Below are positions 34,829-43,891 of a stretch of 48,576 bases of DNA, in pieces (positions within the stretch are counted from its first letter, which is position 1; each line of letters begins with the position of its first letter). The notes below the pieces were generated by a model that was given only the letters and a program-made list of their open reading frames with translations, ran no database searches and was not told where the DNA came from. The DNA is from Deltaproteobacteria bacterium Ga0077539 (GTDB taxonomy: Bacteria; Myxococcota_A; Polyangia; Polyangiales; Ga0077539). The DNA is taken from NCBI GenBank assembly GCA_001465015.1, contig LNEO01000128.1:1-48576 (forward strand), written 5' to 3'. The position numbers and the translations under genes were made by a program.

Positions 34829-35248
34829 ATGAGCGACGAAAGCAGCCGCGACCCCGATCCGTCCGACCGCCGAGAAGGCGGGCGGATTCCAATCGCTTTG
34901 CGGGTCGAATACAAGCGCGTCAACAGCTTCTTCGCCGACTACACCCGCAACATTTCCAAGGGCGGGACCTTCATCGCCACCTCCAAGCCGCTGCCCATCG
35001 GAACGGAGTTCGTCTTCGAGCTCTCGGTTCCAGACCTGGCCGAACCCCTTCGACTCAAGGGCGCCGTTGCGTGGCGCGTCGAAGCGGTGGACGCGACCGA
35101 CGCGCAGCCGGCGGGCATGGGCATTCGGTTTCGCTACGACGATGACGAAGATCGGGCCAGCGTTCACCGCGTGGTCGAGGCGCTCGCGGTCAACAAGCTC
35201 GGGGCCGTCGTCGGCACCAAGCTGCTCACCCCGTCATCGGACAGCTAG
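34829..35248 (+). CDS. PilZ-domain c-di-GMP-binding protein
   Basis: 139 residues from the ATG at 34829. The c-di-GMP-binding arm RREGGRIPI (RxxxR) is near residue 14 and the second motif TRNISKGGTFI ((D/N)xSxxG) near 40, followed by the beta-barrel phrase LKGAVAWRV…GMGIRFRY. The form resembles the stand-alone PilZ paralogues common in myxobacteria, which act in motility or surface regulation. With the HD-GYP protein it shows c-di-GMP signalling in this region. No Shine-Dalgarno is visible. Confidence 0.88.
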   Translation: MSDESSRDPDPSDRREGGRIPIALRVEYKRVNSFFADYTRNISKGGTFIATSKPLPIGTEFVFELSVPDLAEPLRLKGAVAWRVEAVDATDAQPAGMGIRFRYDDDEDRASVHRVVEALAVNKLGAVVGTKLLTPSSDS

Positions 35249-35329
35249 AACAGCCCCGCCTTCGGTTGGCGACACGCATCGGTCCATTGGCGAAGTACAC
35301 TGGGCCTCCCATATCCCGCAGGGAAGGCC

Positions 35330-36256
35330 ATGACCCAAGACGACCTCGTCCAAGACATTCAGCGCCTCCGCAAGGAGCGCAACGCCATCATCCTCGCGCA
35401 CTACTACGTCGACGGCGAGGTCCAGGACATCGCCGACCACGTCGGTGATTCGTTGCAGCTCGCGCAAGCCGCGCAGAAGTCCAACGCCGACGTCATCGTG
35501 TTCGCCGGCGTTCACTTCATGGCGGAGACCGCGAAGATCCTCAATCCGCGCAGCAAGGTCATCCTGCCGGACCTCGACGCAGGCTGCTCTCTCGCCGAAG
35601 GGTGCCCCGCGGATCAGTTCGGGCGCTTCGTCGCCAAGCACCCCGACCACTACGTCATCTCGTACATCAATTGCTCGGCGGGCGTGAAAGCGCACTCGCA
35701 CTGCATTTGCACCTCGTCCAACGCCGAGAAGATCGTTCGCTCGGTGCCCGAAGGGCAGCCCATCTTGTTCGCGCCAGACCGCAACCTCGGCCGATACCTC
35801 ATCCAGAAGACCGGTCGAGACATGACCCTCTGGCGAGGCGCCTGCGTCGTGCACGAGACGTTCAGCGAACGAAAGCTCATCGACCTCGAGGTTCGCCACC
35901 CCAAGGCCGTCGTCATCGCGCATCCAGAGTGCGAAGAGCCCATCCTTCGACGGGCGAAGTTCATCGGCTCGACGAGCGCGCTGCTCAAGTTCACCATCAG
36001 CAGCGCCGAGTCCGAGTTCATCGTCGCGACCGAGACCGGGATCCTGCACCAGATGAAGAAGTCCTCGCCCGACAAGGTCTTCATCCCCGCGCCCCCCGAC
36101 GGCACGTGCAACTGCAACGACTGCCCGTTCATGAAGAAGAACACCCTCGAGGCGGTTCACAAGGCCCTGGCGACGCTCGAGCCCGAAATCACGCTCGATC
36201 CCGCCCTCGCCCAGCAGGCCAAGCGCTCGCTCGACCGCATGCTCGAGCTGTCGTAG
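35330..36256 (+). CDS. nadA: quinolinate synthase A
   Basis: 308 residues, the short-form length. Motifs: IILAHYYVDGEVQDIADHVGDS, VIVFAGVHFMAETAKILNP, LPDLDAGCSLAEGCP, VISYINCSAGVKA, HPECEEPI, FIGSTSALLKF and CNCNDCPFMKKNTLE. Cysteines in INCSA, HPECEE and NDCPFM are placed to bind the [4Fe-4S] cluster. It condenses iminoaspartate with dihydroxyacetone phosphate to quinolinate for NAD synthesis. An AGGGAAGG Shine-Dalgarno close to the ATG supports the start. nadB and nadC are not in the window. Confidence 0.96.
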   Translation: MTQDDLVQDIQRLRKERNAIILAHYYVDGEVQDIADHVGDSLQLAQAAQKSNADVIVFAGVHFMAETAKILNPRSKVILPDLDAGCSLAEGCPADQFGRFVAKHPDHYVISYINCSAGVKAHSHCICTSSNAEKIVRSVPEGQPILFAPDRNLGRYLIQKTGRDMTLWRGACVVHETFSERKLIDLEVRHPKAVVIAHPECEEPILRRAKFIGSTSALLKFTISSAESEFIVATETGILHQMKKSSPDKVFIPAPPDGTCNCNDCPFMKKNTLEAVHKALATLEPEITLDPALAQQAKRSLDRMLELS

Positions 36257-36320
36257 CCGTCCGCTCGCCCGGCGACCCACATTGACGGCGGACCCGGTGC
36301 GGGTACCCTCCGCCGCCCTC

Positions 36321-37031
36321 ATGACGCTGCACGAGCTCTACCAACACTATCGACATCTTACGGACCCGCAGTCGCTCGCGACGTTCGGCCCGGCCCTCTA
36401 CGCGATCCTCGGCACGATCGTCTTCGCAGAGACCGGCCTGCTCGTCGGCTTCTTTCTTCCGGGAGATTCGCTGCTGTTCGCGGCAGGCGTGGTCGCCGCG
36501 ACGACGCCAGCGCTCGACATCGTGAAGGTCAACGCGCTCTTGATTGTGTGTGCCATCGTCGGCGACGCCGTCGGCTTTCAGATCGGCGCCCGCGCGGGCA
36601 TCAGCCTGTACAAACGAAAGAAGAGCTTCTTCTTTCGCCCCCAGCACCTCGAGCGCACCAAAGAGTTCTACGAAGAGCACGGCGGCAAGACGATCATCAT
36701 GGCGCGCTTCGTCCCGATCATTCGGACGTTCGCGCCCGTCGTCGCCGGGATCGCGCAGATGCCCTATCGCCGATTCGCCATGTTCAACATCGTCGGCGGC
36801 GTTTCCTGGGTGCTGTCGATGACGCTGCTCGGGTACTTCCTCGGTCGCGTCATCAACCCCAAGTCCGTCGACAAGATCGCGCTCTTGATCATCTTCATCA
36901 GCGTCCTGCCGCTGGTGTTCGAGTACGTTCGCCACCGCAACAAGAAGCCCGCGCCCAAAGCCGACCTCGCCGCCGCCGAAGCGAGCGCAAAGGCAGCGTC
37001 CGACTCCGCGACGGTCGACAGCAAAGACTGA
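36321..37031 (+). CDS. DedA-family membrane protein
   Basis: 236 residues from the ATG at 36321. The family signatures are ETGLLVGFFLPGDSLLFAAG (first re-entrant region), GDAVGFQIGARAG and the conserved FVPIIRTFAPVVAGIAQMPYRRFAMFNIVGG. Four to five hydrophobic segments and a charged Lys/Ala-rich tail are visible. DedA proteins are undecaprenyl-phosphate or phospholipid flippases linked to envelope homeostasis. It follows nadA after 64 bases. Which lipid it moves cannot be told. Confidence 0.92.
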   Translation: MTLHELYQHYRHLTDPQSLATFGPALYAILGTIVFAETGLLVGFFLPGDSLLFAAGVVAATTPALDIVKVNALLIVCAIVGDAVGFQIGARAGISLYKRKKSFFFRPQHLERTKEFYEEHGGKTIIMARFVPIIRTFAPVVAGIAQMPYRRFAMFNIVGGVSWVLSMTLLGYFLGRVINPKSVDKIALLIIFISVLPLVFEYVRHRNKKPAPKADLAAAEASAKAASDSATVDSKD

Positions 37032-37071
37032 CTCCCCGCGCCGTCCGAGCGACCGCCGAGACCGCCGCCAC

Positions 37072-40000
37072 TCAGCTCGAGATGCGCTCTGCGACGAGCG
37101 CCATGAGCGCGCGGCGCGCGGCCGTGGCAGCCATGAACTGCGGTCTCTCGTCGGGGCGAAATCGCGACGCCTTGCGCTCGAGCCGCTCTTTGGCCCGCAC
37201 GAGCAGCGCGTCCGCGTCGCGGCGACGGCCCGCGCGAAGCAGGCACCTGGCCTGCACCCAGCGCACAAAGGACTCGCCTTCGAGCATCTCGGCGCGCGGT
37301 CCCAACGCTTGTCCCGCCCGCTCGCTCGCGTCGAGCGCTCGCTCGACCTCGCCGTTGTTCAACAATTGCGCCGCCTCGATCGCCGTCGCGAGCGCGGCGA
37401 GCACTCCTCCGAGCGCCGGCGAGCTCGGTGAGAGGTCTCTGCTTCGCGCGCCCTCGAGCGTGAGGTGCATCGCCGCCCGCACGATCGACTGCTCGGCGAG
37501 CCTCCGCCAACCGCAGTCGCGCGCGCGCTCTGCGGCCTGCTCGCAGGCGAGTATCGACGCGTTGATCGACGTCGTCTCGCACTCGAACGCCGCGCGCACC
37601 GCCTCGAGCACCGCGCGTAACGCCGGAGCGCGAACGGCGTCGACCTCCCCGCGCGCGAGCTCGAGCTGCCGCCCAGCCTCTTCGTGGCGACCGACTCGAA
37701 CGAGCATCGACACGAGGTTGATCCTGCCCTCAGCGATCGACGCCCGGTGCCCCAGCGCCTCGGCGTCGTGCAGCGAGTGCCTCGCCTCGGCGAGCCCGCC
37801 CGCAGGATCACCGGCGGCGAACCGCGCTTGCGCGCGGACCCGTCTCGCGCGCAGACGAAGGACGTCGAAGCCTGTTCCTGCATCTTCGAGCCACGACAGC
37901 GCTTCGTCGATCACAGCGTCGCCCTCGGAGGCTCTGCCGCTCGCGATGCTCACCTCTGCCAGGCGCACCACCGCCTGAACCCTCGCGCCCACGAGGCTCG
38001 CGTGGCTCTCTTCGAGCACGGCTCTCAGCGAACGATCCGCTTCTTCGAGCGAGCCGAGCGCGAACAGCGCCTCGGCGCAGAGCGCTCGCGCTCGAATCGA
38101 CTGCGTCGCGTCCGTCGCAGAGTCCCGCGCCGCTTCAGCGTCGGCGCGCATCGCCTCGGGTCTACCGAGCGCGTCGTAGGCGCTGGCCCGCATGAGCAGC
38201 GTCTCGACCGACTCGTCCCGCGTCGCGGTGAACTCTAGAGCCCGCGTGCAGTGCTCGACCGCGTCGCCGTAGGCGCTCTCGGCGAGCGCCTGGTGCGCCG
38301 CGCGACGGAGCTGCTCTGCCGCCTCAAGTGTCCGTCCCGCCGCCGCGAAGTGCTGCGCGAGCACAGCAGGGTCCCGCGCCCGCACCGAACCGAGCCAGTC
38401 CGCAGCGTGGCTGTGCAGCGACCTTCGGTCGCTTTCGACGAGCATGGCGTACGCGGCGTCTCGCGCGAGCGCGTGCGAAAACGCGTACTCCGTGCAGTGC
38501 GCGAGCCGTGACACCGGCCGCTGTTTGACGAGCTCGGCGCGCTCGAGCGCGATCAGCGCCGCGCCGACCCCGCGAGCTCCTCGCAGCGCCGCGACGCCCT
38601 CGAGCCAGAACGTCGGGCCGAACACGCTCGCGCACTGCGCCACGCCACGCACGTCCGCGCCGAGCGCGTCGAGCCGCGCTTGCAACAGCGACTGGACCGC
38701 CGCGGGCAGCGCCACGAGCCCCGCGGCGCGCGCGCGAACCAGCTCCTCGAGAAACAGCGGGTTTCCTCCAGCGCGGCGGACCAGCGCACGCCGCTCGTCG
38801 ACGTCGATGTCGATCGCGGACGACACGAGCGCCTCGCACGCGCGCTCCGAGAGCGGCGAGAGGCGCAGCTCGGTGCGCGCCATTCCGCGCCAGAGCACCG
38901 GATATCGCGCAGACAGCTCGGGCCGAGCGACGGCGAGCAGCGCGAGGGGAGCGCTCGAACACTCGTCGAACACCCGTCCCAGCGCGTCGACCGTCGCGCG
39001 ATCGGCCCAGTGAAGGTCTTCGACGGCGAGGACGAGCGGTCTTCGAGCGAGCATCGCTCGAAGCATCGAAACGAGCGCGTCGAGCTCGCGCTGCGTCGTT
39101 TCCGAGAGCGGCGTTGCGCGTCGTTCCTGCGCATCGACGCCGTCCGTCGAGACGCCGAGCAGCGATAGAAACGCCTCGCGAAGGTCGCCCGTCGGCTCGA
39201 ACCCGACGGACTTCGCCCACGCGAGCGCGGTGCATTCAGCGCTCGCGTCGTCCGCGCGCGCGTCATCGAGCGCCGCGATCGACCGCAGTCCTCGCGTCAA
39301 CATCGCGTGCGGAACGTCGGACATCATCGGGTCTCCGCGCAGCACGATCCATCGCGGGCTAGGCTCGATCGATCGCGTTCGAGTCCGGAGCTCCGCGAGC
39401 AAACGGCTCTTGCCGATCCCCGCATCGCCCGTCACGAGCGCGGCGCGAGCGGTCTGTTCTTGAGCGCATTCGCTGACGAGCGCGGCGAGCAGCGCGAGCT
39501 CCTTTTCGCGTCCCACCGCGGCGATGCGCCGGCCGAGCAGTCGACTCTCGACAGCGCCGTCGTCCGCTTCGATCGACGATTGCCGGACGTCGACGATGCG
39601 AACGATGCCGTCGCTCACCGGCTCGAGCTCGAAATGTTCGTCGAGGCGCTCTGCCCCGTCGGACTGCGCGAGCACCTCTCCGCGACCCGCGCGATCGAGC
39701 ACCGACGCGACGCGGTCGACGAGCGCTCCGGCGACAGCGCTGCCGCGAATCACCTCTGCCCATCCGGCGACGAGCGCCACGGACGCGCCCGAGGCTCGGG
39801 CCTCCAGCGCGAAGCGCGCCGCCATCACGAGCTCGTCGCCGCGGCCCTTTGCGAGGCCGAACCCCGCGAGCGTCGCGCCGCTCACGAGCTCCACACGCGC
39901 GCCCGCTGCCATGCAGCGCTTCGCCCAGGTGTCGTGGCGAGCAGGATCGATTCGCGCAGCGAGCATCGCGACCCATCGTCGCTCGTCGCGAGGATTGCTC

Positions 40001-40917
40001 ACGGCAGCGCTTCCGGTCGATGCGCTCCCGTCGTCGTGGGGGCCGCTGGCGCGCGTCGAGCCCGCGAGCCAGTCGCGCGAATCGCTGTCTTCGAGCACCT
40101 GGTCGAGCAGCGCTGCCACCGAGAGCGCGTCGCCGGGACGGCGAGCTGGGTCCTTGTCCAGCAACGCTGCCACCATCGCGTCGAGCGCGAGTGGGACAGC
40201 CGGGTCGACCGAGGCGAGCATCGGCGCGGGGTCGAGCAGCACTCGCCCGAGCACCGCGACAGCATGAACGCTGCCAAACGGCGTCTCGCCGGCGACCGCT
40301 TCGAACAGCATGACTCCGACCGACCAGAGGTCGGATCGAGCGTCGACGCGCTCGCCGCGGACTTGTTCGGGGGACATGTACGCGGGGGTTCCCAGGATCG
40401 CGCCGGCGTCGGTGAGGACCGTTCCGTCGACGATGTGCGCGACGCCGAGATCGACGATCTTCGTCGGTCCGCCGTCGGAAGGCACGAACACGTTGCTCGG
40501 CTTGAGGTCGCGATGAACGAGACCGGCGCGATGCATCGCCGATGCGCCCCGAAGGACGTCGCGAAGCGCGCGGAGGATCGTTCCCCGATCGGTCTTTCGC
40601 GAAGCGCGCAGCCGTCCCAGATCGATTCCGTCGATCCACTCGGTCACGAGCCACGGCCTCGAGCGGCCGTCGATGTCGTCCGATCCGTGCGCGACGTAGC
40701 CGACGACGTTGGCTGACCGAACGCGAGAGAGCGCTACGGCTTCGCGCACGAAGCGAACGACCGTCACCGGCTCGTCGAGGTGGCCGTGCAAGCGCTTGAC
40801 GGCGACCAGGTGACTCGTCTCGTGGTCGATCGCGCGATACACCTCGCCAAACGCGCCCGCGCCCACCCGCGTAAGCAACTCGAAGCGCCCAGCGACGCGC
40901 TGTGTCCCGTCGGCCAC
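37072..40917 (-). CDS. Ser/Thr protein kinase fused to cyclase-like, AAA/NTPase and TPR regions
   Basis: 1281 residues. The kinase domain spans about 12-275: GAGAFGEV, Lys41, HRDLKPSN (135-142), DLG in place of DFG (156-158), and SPE in place of APE. Residues about 313-445 resemble a degenerate class III nucleotide cyclase domain lacking clear metal-binding Asp residues. An NTPase of the PknK/MalT type follows with Walker A GDAGIGKS (497-504) and Walker B LVLAVEDLHWADR. The C-terminal ~450 residues are helical TPR-like repeats. It is probably a cytoplasmic signalling hub in which NTP binding and TPR contacts control phosphorylation. Targets are unknown. Confidence 0.88.
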   Translation of the reverse strand: MADGTQRVAGRFELLTRVGAGAFGEVYRAIDHETSHLVAVKRLHGHLDEPVTVVRFVREAVALSRVRSANVVGYVAHGSDDIDGRSRPWLVTEWIDGIDLGRLRASRKTDRGTILRALRDVLRGASAMHRAGLVHRDLKPSNVFVPSDGGPTKIVDLGVAHIVDGTVLTDAGAILGTPAYMSPEQVRGERVDARSDLWSVGVMLFEAVAGETPFGSVHAVAVLGRVLLDPAPMLASVDPAVPLALDAMVAALLDKDPARRPGDALSVAALLDQVLEDSDSRDWLAGSTRASGPHDDGSASTGSAAVSNPRDERRWVAMLAARIDPARHDTWAKRCMAAGARVELVSGATLAGFGLAKGRGDELVMAARFALEARASGASVALVAGWAEVIRGSAVAGALVDRVASVLDRAGRGEVLAQSDGAERLDEHFELEPVSDGIVRIVDVRQSSIEADDGAVESRLLGRRIAAVGREKELALLAALVSECAQEQTARAALVTGDAGIGKSRLLAELRTRTRSIEPSPRWIVLRGDPMMSDVPHAMLTRGLRSIAALDDARADDASAECTALAWAKSVGFEPTGDLREAFLSLLGVSTDGVDAQERRATPLSETTQRELDALVSMLRAMLARRPLVLAVEDLHWADRATVDALGRVFDECSSAPLALLAVARPELSARYPVLWRGMARTELRLSPLSERACEALVSSAIDIDVDERRALVRRAGGNPLFLEELVRARAAGLVALPAAVQSLLQARLDALGADVRGVAQCASVFGPTFWLEGVAALRGARGVGAALIALERAELVKQRPVSRLAHCTEYAFSHALARDAAYAMLVESDRRSLHSHAADWLGSVRARDPAVLAQHFAAAGRTLEAAEQLRRAAHQALAESAYGDAVEHCTRALEFTATRDESVETLLMRASAYDALGRPEAMRADAEAARDSATDATQSIRARALCAEALFALGSLEEADRSLRAVLEESHASLVGARVQAVVRLAEVSIASGRASEGDAVIDEALSWLEDAGTGFDVLRLRARRVRAQARFAAGDPAGGLAEARHSLHDAEALGHRASIAEGRINLVSMLVRVGRHEEAGRQLELARGEVDAVRAPALRAVLEAVRAAFECETTSINASILACEQAAERARDCGWRRLAEQSIVRAAMHLTLEGARSRDLSPSSPALGGVLAALATAIEAAQLLNNGEVERALDASERAGQALGPRAEMLEGESFVRWVQARCLLRAGRRRDADALLVRAKERLERKASRFRPDERPQFMAATAARRALMALVAERISS

Positions 40918-40981
40918 GGACGAGAGAGTCGTCGATTGTTCCCCCAGAGCGCAATCACGCAGTCGAGCAGCCAGCGATGAC

Positions 40982-43072
40982 TCAGGGGTCCAGGCCGAGC
41001 ACTTCGGCGGCCCAAGCGCGGCCGAAGGTCCGGCGGATAAAGGTGCGGAGCGCTTCGGCGTCCGGGCTCGTCCTGAGCGCGCGCAGGTAGTTGTCCTGCG
41101 TGTCCCAGCGGAAGTGGGGCGACGCCGAACCTTCGCGATAGAGCGTCATCGCGCGCCGGGTGTTCCACTGGATAAACGATCGAAACTGCGCGTCGCCGCG
41201 GAAGTACGTCGGATCACCGGCCTCGACCGCCATCGCGACCGCCATCGAGTAGACGACGAACTCGAGCGTCCCCGCGACCGCGTCACGCCAGCCGTAGCGC
41301 CAGAGCCCAGCGCGAGCGAGACCCACGCCCACTTCGCTGCCGTTCGTGTACGCCACCCACTCGTCGAAGATGTAGAGCGGCCGGTCGTCCCAGGCCGACG
41401 AGCCCTGCACATACAGCGCGAAGCGCGACCCGCGGAGGCTCGCCGGAACGTAAGGCGCCACCGCGCTCTTGCGAATGTTGGGCTCGACGATGATCACGCC
41501 GCGATCGTTCATCACGTAGAAGCCGTTGGCGCGACGCCCAGTCATGTTGCGGTAGTTGCGGAGATGAGAGTTGATTCCGTGTGTGGTCTCGTGGCCGTAC
41601 GTCACGAGGTCCGAGTCCGCATAGGTGTCGCCGTACGAGAGCGGCAAGTGACGGATGATGTCCGTGAGCTCCGCGCCCCACGCGCTGTTCGAGCGCGTGT
41701 GCTGCGATGGCCAGGCGATGAACGTCGGGTCTCCTGCGCTCGGCGGGGCCGTCGCGTCCGGGCTCGAGCCGGTGTCTGGCGGAGCGACGCCCGAATCGGG
41801 TCGCGCGACCCCTGAGTCCGGCCGCGCGACGCCAGAGTCCATCGGCGGTGGCGGTGGCGGTGGCGTGACCCCGCTGTCGACTCCCGAGTCCATCGGAGGC
41901 GGTGGCGGTGGCGGTGGCATCGCGGGCACTTCCGCGCATTGATCGTCCCGCCCAGGCGGAAGCGTGACGCAGCCACCAGCGCACGCCTCGCGCAAGAGCA
42001 CGCCGCGAATGCACAGCACGCGCGTTTGTCTCGTGCGGTTGCAGGTGAAGTTGGTCAGCCACGACCACTCGTTGCATGGCTCAGAACCGGCGGGCGGCGA
42101 GCACACGTCGTCGGTCCCCGGAGGCCTGGTGATGCACGAGCCGGGGCAGCGAATGCGTTCGAGTCGACCGCGGTGACAGCGCACCATTTCGTTGGCGCTG
42201 ATGCAGGTGCGGAAGTTCCATCCGGCATACCGGCCGCATGCTTCGTCACCGGGTGGAGGCGGCGGAGGCGGCGGAGGCGGTGGCGGCGGTGGCGGTGGTG
42301 GCGGCGCAGGTCCACCGTCGTCGCCCATGCTCGCGCCGCACTCGACAGGAGTCGTCCCCCACGCGCGCATCCTCGCCACGACGCGGTCGTAGTTGCGCGG
42401 AACGTCCCCGAAGATGTCCCGTCCCGTCCCATCGAGCAGGTACGCGCTGTTGATCCTCAGGATCGCGCCGTTGCCACGCTGCATCACCGGGCCGCCCGAA
42501 TCGCCGGGACACAAGTTGGTGGTCGTTCGTCCCTGCGCGAAATCGAAGCGTCGCTTGACGCCGCTCCCGATGGACGAGTTGCGACGCGTGCATCCATAGC
42601 CATAGAGCGCGAGCGGCTCGCCGTTGCCAGGGTGCGCGCGCCCCATGCACGTCGGTCGCGCGACGTCCGCGCCCACCGGCGTCGCGAGGTGCAAGATCGC
42701 CACATCCCCGTCGCCCGCGTCGCGATCGAAGCTCACGTACCGGTCGATCGTGTAGTTGCGCGCCGCTTCTTCCGCAGAGCGCTTGATCACGAAGCGACCC
42801 CAGCTCCCTGGCGTGTCGCGCGTCGCGAAGTCCACGCAGTGCGCAGCGGAGATGATCACGTCTGGAGCGATCAGCGTCGCGGTGCACATCCCTCCGCCGA
42901 CGTACATCGTTCCGACCTCGGGCCGCTCGAAGGTGTCGACGCCCGCGACGACCTCGTCGTTGTTGACCCCCGGCCCTTCATCGAGCGGCGCTTCGACGCA
43001 GCCGTGCGTCGCAGCGAGCGCGGCAACGAGCAACGCGCTCGCAATCCCAGCAAGTGTTCTTCGAGAGCTCAT
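40982..43072 (-). CDS. lipoprotein with trypsin-like and HExxH peptidase domains
   Basis: 696 residues from the ATG at 43072. A signal peptide ends at ATHGC (Cys25, imperfect lipobox). A chymotrypsin-fold serine protease spans about 41-240 with triad His78 (SAAHC), Asp123 (GDVAIL) and Ser192 (GDSGGP). A run of about 18 prolines, two Cys-rich modules (about 276-380, with four to six cysteines each) and Asp/Pro linkers follow. A C-terminal domain carries HETTH (494-498, TYGHETTHGINSHLRNY) and a candidate third ligand Glu571 (YIFDEWVAY), as in zinc peptidases. Both active sites look intact. It is probably surface-anchored, perhaps for predation or nutrient release. Confidence 0.8.
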   Translation of the reverse strand: MSSRRTLAGIASALLVAALAATHGCVEAPLDEGPGVNNDEVVAGVDTFERPEVGTMYVGGGMCTATLIAPDVIISAAHCVDFATRDTPGSWGRFVIKRSAEEAARNYTIDRYVSFDRDAGDGDVAILHLATPVGADVARPTCMGRAHPGNGEPLALYGYGCTRRNSSIGSGVKRRFDFAQGRTTTNLCPGDSGGPVMQRGNGAILRINSAYLLDGTGRDIFGDVPRNYDRVVARMRAWGTTPVECGASMGDDGGPAPPPPPPPPPPPPPPPPPPGDEACGRYAGWNFRTCISANEMVRCHRGRLERIRCPGSCITRPPGTDDVCSPPAGSEPCNEWSWLTNFTCNRTRQTRVLCIRGVLLREACAGGCVTLPPGRDDQCAEVPAMPPPPPPPPMDSGVDSGVTPPPPPPPMDSGVARPDSGVARPDSGVAPPDTGSSPDATAPPSAGDPTFIAWPSQHTRSNSAWGAELTDIIRHLPLSYGDTYADSDLVTYGHETTHGINSHLRNYRNMTGRRANGFYVMNDRGVIIVEPNIRKSAVAPYVPASLRGSRFALYVQGSSAWDDRPLYIFDEWVAYTNGSEVGVGLARAGLWRYGWRDAVAGTLEFVVYSMAVAMAVEAGDPTYFRGDAQFRSFIQWNTRRAMTLYREGSASPHFRWDTQDNYLRALRTSPDAEALRTFIRRTFGRAWAAEVLGLDP
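42252..42306. repeat. GGN repeat encoding polyproline
   Basis: A run of ggc/gga/ggt triplets on the plus strand encodes about 18 consecutive prolines on the minus strand, joining the trypsin domain to the Cys-rich modules. It is prone to replication slippage in three-base steps. Confidence 0.8.
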
Positions 43073-43285
43073 GGCGTTGTTGAATCTCCAACGACGCTCC
43101 AATCCACAGGCCGTGCCAGCGCGCGCTGCGCGCGAAATTCCGCAGATCTGCCGCGGTTTACGCACGCGTGCCGCGATGTGCGACCGCTCGCTGTGCGAAT
43201 ACCGCAGTACTCACTGTCGCTCGCGCTATCCGCCTCTCGCGAATGCAGCTCGCGCCTGTTCGCCGCTCCGTGTGAGCAGCGATGA
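43073..43285. other. 213-bp intergenic region after the BMC operon
   Basis: It lies between the end of the last BMC gene and the start of the protease gene, both on the minus strand. It probably holds the operon's end and the protease promoter. Short GC-rich inverted stretches such as gcgcgcgctgcgcgcg occur but without a T-run, so no terminator is claimed. Confidence 0.4.
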
Positions 43286-43885
43286 TCAGCGCGCGCTGCG
43301 AGACGCGACGGCGTGATGGACTGGCGCGTCAGGGTTCGCGATGACTTCGCGGCCGACGAGCCACGACTCGCCCGCGGCGTACACCGCTGCGTCGACGGCG
43401 GCTTCGACGTCCGAGAGCTCACCGCTCACGACGAGGTAGCCCTTGCCGCCGATGCCCCGCGCGAGGTGCAGGTCGACGAGGGTGACTTGCGCAGCCTTGA
43501 GCGCAGCGTCTGCAGCGCGAACAGCGGACGCGATCGATGACAGTTCGATCGCGCCGACCGACGAGAGAGGGGGCCTCTCGATGGACGCGCCCGCGACCGC
43601 GAGCCCCACAGCCTCGTGTACATACGCGAGCAGAACGCTGTCGATGCGAGACGCCCCCGCGGCGCTCACCGCGGCGGCGAGAGACTCTTCGACCTCGGCC
43701 TCACCGCCCGAGAGCGCGAGCCAGTACTTGCCAGGCGTGATGGGCTCCGAACGAATCACCACGACGTCCGCGCGCTTCGACGCGGCGTCGAGCGCGACGT
43801 AGCCGCGCGCGATCGAGGCGAGCTCGAGCACCCCCAACGCGGGGCCCGCGAGAACGATCTTCGAGTCGGCGTTTCGCTCCGTCAC
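43286..43885 (-). CDS. BMC-T tandem shell protein, first type
   Basis: 199 residues from the GTG at 43885; a TTG directly before it is possible. Two BMC domains in tandem: ALGVLELASIARGYVALDAASKRADVVVI…GKYWLALSGGEAEVEESLAAA, then VGAIELSSIASAVRAADAALKAAQVTLVDLHLARGIGGKGYLVVSGELSDVEAAVDAA. Such proteins form pseudohexameric trimers in microcompartment shells. The wording closely resembles BMC-T1 of Haliangium ochraceum as I remember it. It is last in the operon, 6 bases after the aldehyde dehydrogenase, with no clear Shine-Dalgarno. Confidence 0.92.
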   Translation of the reverse strand: MTERNADSKIVLAGPALGVLELASIARGYVALDAASKRADVVVIRSEPITPGKYWLALSGGEAEVEESLAAAVSAAGASRIDSVLLAYVHEAVGLAVAGASIERPPLSSVGAIELSSIASAVRAADAALKAAQVTLVDLHLARGIGGKGYLVVSGELSDVEAAVDAAVYAAGESWLVGREVIANPDAPVHHAVASRSAR

Positions 43886-43891
43886 CAACGC

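Noticed and set aside
43073..43285. Intrinsic terminator after the BMC operon
   Set aside because: GC-rich inverted stretches exist but none is followed by a T-run on the minus strand.
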